NCBI GenBank assembly: GCA_900543035.1 | Contig: UQPV01000007.1 | Span: 6,135-70,134, forward strand | From: an uncultured Solobacterium sp. | GTDB taxonomy: Bacteria; Bacillota_I; Bacilli_A; Erysipelotrichales; Erysipelotrichaceae | Direction of reading: 5' to 3' | DNA length: 64,000 nt | Shown here: one piece after another, positions 58,419 to 64,000 of the stretch | Layout of the letters: the number at the start of each line of letters is the position of its first letter | How positions within the stretch are numbered: the first letter of the stretch is position 1 | Translations under genes and position numbers: made by a program | Notes under the pieces: model-generated | Told to the model about the DNA's origin: nothing | The model's input: the letters and a program-made list of their open reading frames with translations, nothing else | Databases searched by the model: none

Positions 58419-59030
58419 ATGAATGAACGGGAACGATGGCTGATCCAGGTGGAAGAGAAGATGAAACGGGGCAATCAGATCTTGTTTGATCGAAACAGCG
58501 TGCTGCTTCAGCCGCTGATCGATCTGCTCTGCGTGCAGAACCGCAGAGCTGTCGTATTGTGGTGCCTGGATGGCATGGAGGAGATCTTGGAGAGGATCCG
58601 GTTCATCGATCCGACAGAAACGCGTGCCGAGGAAGCGGTGCGTCAGTGCCGGCTGTGGGCGGCGGGAGAAATCCGCATGCCTCAGGCAAAGAAGGCAATA
58701 CTGGCTGCTCATGCGATCGCGAAGGAGAGCGATGATCCTGTGCTGGGGGCATATGCGCATGCCATCGGACAAGGGTGCGGCAGCGTGCACTGTGAGACGC
58801 ATGCCATCGGCATGGTCATCTACGCGCTGACTGCGCTGGTCCGTGCGCACGGTCTGGATTCTTGCCAGAAAGTGATCGAAGCGCGGGTGCGCGAAGAGGA
58901 GGAAAGGCTGCGTGTCTGGCAGCTTAGAGAGAAGCAGGAGAAATGGACATGGGCGCCTTTTTTGATGAAGGAGCGCCCGAACAAGGAGCTGGAAAGGAAA
59001 AGAAAACGGCAGGCAGCGCGCGAAGGATGA
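58419..59030 (+). CDS. Imm-5-like putative immunity protein
   Basis: 203 aa from the ATG at 58419 (AGGAGGTGGG upstream). Helical protein with AGEIRMPQAKKAILAAHAIA, AYAHAIGQGCGSVHCETHA and IGMVIYALTALVRAHG, which match the Imm-5-like family, named for association with polymorphic toxins. No toxin gene is seen in the window. The C-terminus is strongly basic (ELERKRKRQAAREG). The histidines in AHAIGQG, VHCETHA could bind metal. It might also be an ordinary cytosolic protein, as many Imm-5-like genes lack a toxin. Confidence 0.7.
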   Translation: MNERERWLIQVEEKMKRGNQILFDRNSVLLQPLIDLLCVQNRRAVVLWCLDGMEEILERIRFIDPTETRAEEAVRQCRLWAAGEIRMPQAKKAILAAHAIAKESDDPVLGAYAHAIGQGCGSVHCETHAIGMVIYALTALVRAHGLDSCQKVIEARVREEEERLRVWQLREKQEKWTWAPFLMKERPNKELERKRKRQAAREG

Positions 59031-59056
59031 TCATCGCGGCTGTCTGCCGGTTTTAT
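59003..59056. terminator. Bidirectional terminator overlapping both gene ends
   Basis: AAAACGGCAGGCAGCGCGCG (59003-59022) pairs with CGCGGCTGTCTGCCGGTTTT (59035-59054) with a few bulges. The left arm is inside the end of the immunity-like gene and the right arm touches the stop of the FAD oxidoreductase gene. Confidence 0.8.
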
Positions 59057-60438
59057 GCTTCGTTCATCAGCGTTTTGGTGAGATAGCGGGCCACATGGAC
59101 GCCGCTGGCGCTGGCATGGGAAAGCGAGTGCGTGACGCCGCTGCAGTCGCCGATGACGAACAGCCCTTTATGGCAGGTCTGCAGATTTTGATCCAGCTGC
59201 ACGCGCATATTGTAAAACTTGACCTCTACGCCATACAGCAGGGTGTCGTCATTGGCCGTACCTGGCGCGACTTTGTCCAGCGCATAGATCATCTCGATGA
59301 TGTCGTCCATCTGACGCTTCGGGATGACGAGGCTCAGATCGCCTGGCGTGGCGCTCAAGGTAGGGGTGACGAAGCTGTCTGCGATGCGGCTTACGGTGCT
59401 GCGCTGACCGCGGATCAGATCGCCGAAGCGCTGGACGATGACGCCGCCGCCCAGCATGTTGGAGAGCCGGGCGATGCTTTCGCCATACTCATTGCTGTCT
59501 TTGAACGGCTCGGTGAAATGATTGGACACCAGCAGCGCGAAGTTCGTATTTTCGGTATAGCGTGAAGGATCTTCGTAGCTGTGGCCGTTTACGGTGACGA
59601 TGCCGTTGGTGTTTTCGCTGACCACCACGCCGTGCGGGTTCATGCAGAAGGTCCGCACCCGGTCCTGAAACTTCTCGGTGCGGTAGACGATCTTGCTTTC
59701 ATATAATTCATCGGTCAGATGGGCGAAGACATCGGCCGGCAGCTCTACGCGCACGCCGATATCGACCCGGTTGGATTCGGTATGGATGCCCAGGGAATCA
59801 CAGATGCTCTGCATCCATTTGCTGCCGCTTCGCCCGGTGGAGATGATGCAGTATCTGCCGGTGTATTCTTCGTTTTGCGCGGAGACGAGCGTATATCCCT
59901 GCGCGCTCTTGCACACTTTGTCGATACGGGTGCGGAAATGGAAGTCCACTTTCTCGCTGAGCTCTGCATACAGGTTCTCAAGCACCACATAGTTGATGTC
60001 CGTGCCCAGATGACGAACCGATGCCTGCAGCAGGTGCAGATCGTTTTCCAGGCATTTCCTGCGTATGGATGTGTTGTTGTTCGTGAACAGGCGGGTGTGC
60101 TCTCCGCCGTGGCTGCAGTTGATGCCGTCCACATATTCCATCAGGGCGATGGCTTCTTTCTTGCCGACATATTCATAGAGGTTGCCGCCGAATTCGTTGG
60201 TGATGTTGTACTTGCCATCTGAGAAGGCGCCTGCACCGCCGAATCCGTTCATGATGCCGCAGCTGGGGCAGTTGACGCAGGCTTTCACCTTTACGCCGTC
60301 GATCGGGCAATGGCGCTGTTCCAGCGGGTTTCCTGCTTCAAAGACGCCGATCTTCAGATCGGGATCATGTTTGATCGCTTCATAAGCGGAAAAGATGCCG
60401 CCGGGGCCTGCGCCGATGATCACGATATCATAGTTCAT
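59053..60438 (-). CDS. FAD-dependent oxidoreductase (COG2509)
   Basis: 461 aa. N-terminal Rossmann fold DIVIIGAGPGGIFSAYEAI. CVNCPSCGIMNGFGGAGAFSDGKYN is the hallmark of COG2509 (cysteine cluster followed by G-x-G-A-x-S-D-G-K). The C-terminal GLFVIGDCSGVTHSLSHASASG closes the FAD site. The enzyme class is often annotated as a NAD(FAD)-utilising dehydrogenase, with unknown substrate. GGAGG lies seven bases before the ATG at 60438. Single gene, convergent with the immunity-like gene. Confidence 0.9.
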   Translation of the reverse strand: MNYDIVIIGAGPGGIFSAYEAIKHDPDLKIGVFEAGNPLEQRHCPIDGVKVKACVNCPSCGIMNGFGGAGAFSDGKYNITNEFGGNLYEYVGKKEAIALMEYVDGINCSHGGEHTRLFTNNNTSIRRKCLENDLHLLQASVRHLGTDINYVVLENLYAELSEKVDFHFRTRIDKVCKSAQGYTLVSAQNEEYTGRYCIISTGRSGSKWMQSICDSLGIHTESNRVDIGVRVELPADVFAHLTDELYESKIVYRTEKFQDRVRTFCMNPHGVVVSENTNGIVTVNGHSYEDPSRYTENTNFALLVSNHFTEPFKDSNEYGESIARLSNMLGGGVIVQRFGDLIRGQRSTVSRIADSFVTPTLSATPGDLSLVIPKRQMDDIIEMIYALDKVAPGTANDDTLLYGVEVKFYNMRVQLDQNLQTCHKGLFVIGDCSGVTHSLSHASASGVHVARYLTKTLMNEA

Positions 60439-60497
60439 GTAAATTCCTCCAGTCATCGATCCTGCTTTGCTATTGTACCATCTTTTCCATGAAATTT

Positions 60498-60527
60498 TTG
60501 TGGAAAGGATGGAAAATATCTTATAAT
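60498..60527 (+). promoter_or_regulatory. Promoter of the SIS-domain gene
   Basis: TTGTGG (60498-60503), 18 bp, TATAAT (60522-60527), 40 bp before the ATG. Confidence 0.6.
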
Positions 60528-60566
60528 GAAGACAGATGAGACATGCTGCAGAACGGAGGGATAAAG

Positions 60567-61301
60567 ATGAAACGGTATGCAGAATTTGCGGCGATCGCGC
60601 AGGAGCAGATCGAGGAGGCGATGAAACAGGAAGAGGTGCTGGATGCCTGCGCGCAGGTCATGACCGATACGGTCATGCATGACGGGGTGATCCATGTGTT
60701 TGGCTGCGGGCACTCTCAGATGTTTGCAGAGGAGCTGTGTTTCCGCACGGGCGGATTGGTTCCGGTCAATGCGATCATCATTCCGCACTATCATATTTTT
60801 CCCAGAGTGCGCTATTCGCAGCTGATGGAGCGCTGCGAAGGGTTTGCGCCGGCGGTGCTGGACACCATGACGACATCTTCGGCCGACACGATGATCATCG
60901 TATCGGTGTCAGGACGCAATGCCGCGGGCATCGATATGGCCATGGCAGCGAAGGAAAAGGGCATGAAGGTCATCGCGGTGACTTCCCTGAACTATTCCAC
61001 GCAGGTGACTTCACGGCATTCCAGCGGCAAGCTGCTCAAGGATGTCAGCGATATCGTGCTCGATATCTGCGGCGTGAAGGGCGACAGCGTGCTGGAGGAT
61101 GAACGGGTCAGCGAGAAGTTCTGTTCCACCTCCACGGTCGTGGCGATGACGCTGCTGGTGGGCATCGTCGGACAGGTCATCCAGAATCTGGCTGATCTCG
61201 GCGTGGATCCGCCGATCTGGGTCAGCGGAAATCTTGACCGCGGCGACGAGATCAACGCGGAGCATATCCGCAAGTACCGAGGCAAAGTGGATATCTTATG
61301 A
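60567..61301 (+). CDS. SIS-domain sugar-phosphate-binding protein (UPF0309)
   Basis: 244 aa. SIS domain: VIHVFGCGHSQMFAEELCFRTGG (start and end of the segment), IIVSVSGRNAAGIDMAMAAKEKGMK in parts, and VTSLNYSTQVTSRHSSGKLL. These motifs bind phosphosugars and are seen in isomerases and RpiR-type sensors. UPF0309 proteins are usually near PTS or amino-sugar genes, but none lie here. GGAGGGATAAAG precedes the ATG at 60567. Single gene with its own promoter. Confidence 0.9.
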   Translation: MKRYAEFAAIAQEQIEEAMKQEEVLDACAQVMTDTVMHDGVIHVFGCGHSQMFAEELCFRTGGLVPVNAIIIPHYHIFPRVRYSQLMERCEGFAPAVLDTMTTSSADTMIIVSVSGRNAAGIDMAMAAKEKGMKVIAVTSLNYSTQVTSRHSSGKLLKDVSDIVLDICGVKGDSVLEDERVSEKFCSTSTVVAMTLLVGIVGQVIQNLADLGVDPPIWVSGNLDRGDEINAEHIRKYRGKVDIL

Positions 61302-61362
61302 TGATTTAACGATAACTTTACCACGATTTGACCTGAGGGAGAAAGCGCCTGAGAAGATGGCG

Positions 61363-61371
61363 TGATAAAAT
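61363..61371 (+). promoter_or_regulatory. Possible extended -10 promoter of the large secreted protein
   Basis: TGA-TAAAAT (61363-61371), 135 bp before the GTG start. No -35 within 17 bp. The leader between is long and shows no known riboswitch. Confidence 0.35.
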
Positions 61372-61505
61372 GGCAAGGATGGATCTTGCGGCAGAGGGAG
61401 CGATCAGGCATGACGCTTTCTTCTGCGGACAGATCATCGCATCCAGAACATCTGCATCGTCTGGGATCAGATGAAGGATCAATATCAGAAAGGCAGGAGA
61501 ACAAA

Positions 61506-64000
61506 GTGAAGATCTGGATCAGAAAGATGATCAGCGTGCTGGCAGTCTGTGCCATGGTGATCGGACTGGGCGTTCCGGTCAGGACACAGGCCGCGCAGCC
61601 GGACACCGATACGTATGTCCAGCAGCTGATCGCGTATTATCGAGACGATCAGGAAGACGCAGAGACAGATATCGCGCGTGTCCTGAGCGAAATGGCAGAA
61701 GCCGATGCGCAGAAAGCAGAGGCGTGGACGCAGATCATGGACTATTGGAGCTATGTGAATACGGATATGCCGGTAAACCTCAATGTGGCGCCGGACGGAC
61801 TTGCGCAAGATGACAGTCTGTGCATCGTCATCCTCGGCTTTGCCTTGAACAGCGACGGCACGATGAAGGACGAACTGATCGGCAGGCTGGAGACCGGTCT
61901 GGCGAGCGCAGAGAAATATCCCAACGCCTATGTGGTCGTGACCGGCGGCGGCACGGCGGCCGGCAACCCGAATGTGACCGAAGGCGGCCTGATGGGAGAA
62001 TGGCTGCTGGAACACGGTTTGGATGAAGAGCGGCTGATCGTGGAAGATCAGGCGCCGGATACGGTAGGAAATGCAGAGAATACTTACCGGATCCTCAGCG
62101 AACAGTATCCCAGCGTGAAGGACCTGGTCATGGTGACCAGTGACTATCATGTCCCGCGCGGATCGATCTTGTTTTATTCAAAGTGTCTGCTTTCCGCTTA
62201 TGAGAGCGGCGGAGAGCCTTTGCAAGTGATCGCCAATGCCGGTTATGAGACCGGCAGCCAGGGATATGAATCCATTGCCCTGCAAGCCAGCGGCGTAGCT
62301 TCCGTAGCCGGCGTGAGCGTCTCTTCCGAGAGGCTTCCTCTGTCTCAGCTGAGTGGCCTGACCATCACGCAGGATGAGATCTATGAAGTCGGACAGCCGC
62401 TGCAGCTGCAAGTGACAGCACGATATGATACGGGATTCAGCCGCGATGTCAGCGATGCCATCACGATCAGCGGCTTTGATCCCGCGCAAGGATCTGATCA
62501 GGAGATCACGGTGTCTTATAGTGAGAACAACATTACGATCGATGCGCAGTTTTCGCTGAGCGAAAAAAGCCAGAGCTTTGCCAGCGCGGCTTATCTGGAA
62601 AAACGGATCGAAGAGATCGAACAGATGGATCTATCCGTCTATACCGATTCCAGCGTAAACACGCTGCAGGAAGCACTGGCACAGGCGAAAGAGACCGCTG
62701 CTCAGGCAGACGCGGATGCCGAGCAGATCCGGCAGGCATATGATGCGCTCAATGAAGCGTATGCCGCATTGATCAAACGGGTGAATATCGCATATCATAT
62801 GGAGACTGAAGCAAACTGCAACGATGCGGATGCGTACAAGATCAACGATGGCGTGATCAATACCGACAATTACTGGCAGAGCGTGGAAAACGGACAGAAT
62901 GTCGCCAGTGCCGATGCGCAGATCATCATCGATCTGGATGGGCTTTATGATGTCGACAGCATCGTGGTCTACCCATATTGGGGCGGACAGCGGATCTATA
63001 AATATGAGCTGTATGGCAGCACGGATGGCGAAGAATGGTTCAAGATCGGTGAGCATGTGTCGGATGAGTATGTGACCTCCGCGGGCATCACGCATGAGAT
63101 CGACGCACAGGTGGCTTATGTGCGGCTGAACGGTCTGGAAACGCATGTGGAAGGACGTGAAGACATCAACAACATCCACATCGTGGAGATGGAAGTATAT
63201 GGCGAAGAGACAGACAATCTGGCTTATGGCAAACCGGTGACTTCCAGCGGCACGGACAACAGCGCGGGTTCATCAGCCAACAGCCGCGATACCCAGATCG
63301 TCGATGGAAACCGTTCGACTTACTGGGACGGCGGTGTGTATGCCGATGAGCCATGGATATGTGTCGACCTGGGCGAGATCTATTCGCTTGATCGCATGAA
63401 TGTCATTACTTACTGGGCAAGAAATGACCGATATTACTATTATGATCTCTATACCAGCGTGGATGGGGAGAATTTCACCCTGCTTTATGCCAAAGACGAA
63501 GGCACCCAGCTTTCCACGATCCACGGTGAGGATGTGGCAGTGGATGGCACGGTGCATGCGCGCTATGTGCGGCTGGTGGGAAAATACGATTCAGCCAACG
63601 CTTCATTCCATCTGAATGAGCTGCGTGTCTATGGACAGAGCGATGAGGCTTGGAATGATGCCCGAACTGCATTGGAAGAAGCGATTCAGCGTATCGAGAC
63701 ACTCGATCTGAGCCAGTATACAGAACAAACCGCACAGGTATTGCAGGAGCAGATGAACGCGGCACAGGTGCTGCTTGCGGACGGCTCGATCAGCTCAGAT
63801 GAGCTGAATACGGCGCTTGTCCAGCTTGAGGATGCCGCTGCGGCATTGCAGAACAGAGCGAGCCAGGCAGCGATGGATGCCCTGCAGACAGCAGCGGACA
63901 ACGCAGCTGCCCTGAAGGATGATTACAGCGAAGAAGACTTTGCGGATGTGCAGGCTGCCATCACTGCCGCACAGGCACTGCTCGATGATCCAGCCAACGC
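61506..64000 (+). CDS. Large secreted multi-domain protein: DUF218, F5/8C and FIVAR modules (partial)
   Basis: At least 831 aa, open at the right edge. GTG start after GCAGGAGAAC. Signal peptide with cleavage about residue 30 (VRTQAAQP). Residues about 100-235 form a DUF218 (YdcF/SanA/ElyC-like) domain: CIVILGFALNSDGTM, VVVTGGGTAAG, VTSDYHVPR. Then a beta-rich Ig-like segment (about 270-340), a FIVAR helical pair (about 360-420), two F5/8-type C (discoidin) domains (about 425-565 and 570-715; YGEETDNLAYGKPVTSS, TYWDGG, ARYVRLVG), and further FIVAR repeats to the edge. The frame is open throughout the last 2,495 bp. Probably a surface glycan-binding enzyme; the combination with DUF218 is unusual. 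Confidence 0.85.
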   Translation, partial: MKIWIRKMISVLAVCAMVIGLGVPVRTQAAQPDTDTYVQQLIAYYRDDQEDAETDIARVLSEMAEADAQKAEAWTQIMDYWSYVNTDMPVNLNVAPDGLAQDDSLCIVILGFALNSDGTMKDELIGRLETGLASAEKYPNAYVVVTGGGTAAGNPNVTEGGLMGEWLLEHGLDEERLIVEDQAPDTVGNAENTYRILSEQYPSVKDLVMVTSDYHVPRGSILFYSKCLLSAYESGGEPLQVIANAGYETGSQGYESIALQASGVASVAGVSVSSERLPLSQLSGLTITQDEIYEVGQPLQLQVTARYDTGFSRDVSDAITISGFDPAQGSDQEITVSYSENNITIDAQFSLSEKSQSFASAAYLEKRIEEIEQMDLSVYTDSSVNTLQEALAQAKETAAQADADAEQIRQAYDALNEAYAALIKRVNIAYHMETEANCNDADAYKINDGVINTDNYWQSVENGQNVASADAQIIIDLDGLYDVDSIVVYPYWGGQRIYKYELYGSTDGEEWFKIGEHVSDEYVTSAGITHEIDAQVAYVRLNGLETHVEGREDINNIHIVEMEVYGEETDNLAYGKPVTSSGTDNSAGSSANSRDTQIVDGNRSTYWDGGVYADEPWICVDLGEIYSLDRMNVITYWARNDRYYYYDLYTSVDGENFTLLYAKDEGTQLSTIHGEDVAVDGTVHARYVRLVGKYDSANASFHLNELRVYGQSDEAWNDARTALEEAIQRIETLDLSQYTEQTAQVLQEQMNAAQVLLADGSISSDELNTALVQLEDAAAALQNRASQAAMDALQTAADNAAALKDDYSEEDFADVQAAITAAQALLDDPAN

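Noticed and set aside
57980..58474. 164-codon single frame as an intact gene
   Set aside because: Its second half reads as nonsense while another frame carries the protein-like sequence, so a frameshifted remnant fits better.

Overview
The window reads as the chromosome of a low-to-mid GC Firmicute, most likely an Erysipelotrichia-like gut bacterium. The pointers are AGGAGG-type ribosome sites, sigma-A promoters (several with extended -10), T-box and S-box leaders, a CIRCE site, CCA-encoding tRNA genes, a c-di-AMP receptor of the PII-like family, an AgrC-type kinase, FIVAR/F5-8C surface proteins and a MetRS with a C-terminal EMAP-like domain. The taxon is an inference. I see no rRNA, insertion sequence, prophage or CRISPR array. 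Coding density is high and neighbouring genes often overlap by 1-19 nt.

Layout. 1-2600: 5' end of a Ca2+-type P-ATPase, a membrane-anchored hypothetical protein and a VanZ-like protein, all on the minus strand. 2600-11600: housekeeping genes (XRE regulators, tRNA-Gln, gltX, a patatin, a PHP phosphatase, hflX, an amidase, tRNA-Glu, acpS, deoD). 11600-15600: pepF, then an SPFH/TIM44 zinc-ribbon pair. 15600-19400: a four-gene surface acyl-transfer cassette (SGNH, DUF4358, MBOAT, DHHW). 19500-23200: an amino-acid ABC transporter plus aminotransferase behind a T-box. 23270-24800: an AgrC-like sensor kinase split over two overlapping genes. 24840-26480: a minimal SufCB pair. 26670-31050: PFL/ACT pair, a hypothetical protein and tex. 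31170-34000: pentapeptide protein, pepT, a small helical protein and a c-di-AMP receptor. 34050-34570: a five-tRNA operon with promoter and terminator. 34650-38340: GNAT, CIRCE-controlled Hsp20, an oxidoreductase pair and a lipoprotein esterase.

38400-44560 is a methionine block: Met T-box, metG, metF, a free-standing MetH reactivation domain and a MetH lacking that domain. metK at 56065 sits behind an S-box, so methionine supply is sensed both as uncharged tRNA-Met and as SAM. 44680-49830 holds a 45-aa membrane protein behind a perfect operator, and a YtrA-type GntR/ABC operon with its own candidate operator. 50060-55760: a secreted metallophosphatase, a YibE/F protein, an M28-like peptidase and a flavin reductase. 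57240-59030: BlaI, small AT-rich exported protein genes, a frameshifted BlaR1-like remnant and an Imm-5-like immunity protein. The window ends in a FAD oxidoreductase, a SIS protein and the start of a very large secreted protein joining a DUF218 domain to F5/8C and FIVAR modules.

The most unusual items are the split histidine kinase (23273-24797), the stand-alone SufCB pair, the divided MetH, the small membrane protein with its operator, and a shared palindrome that gives two convergent genes the same C-terminus.
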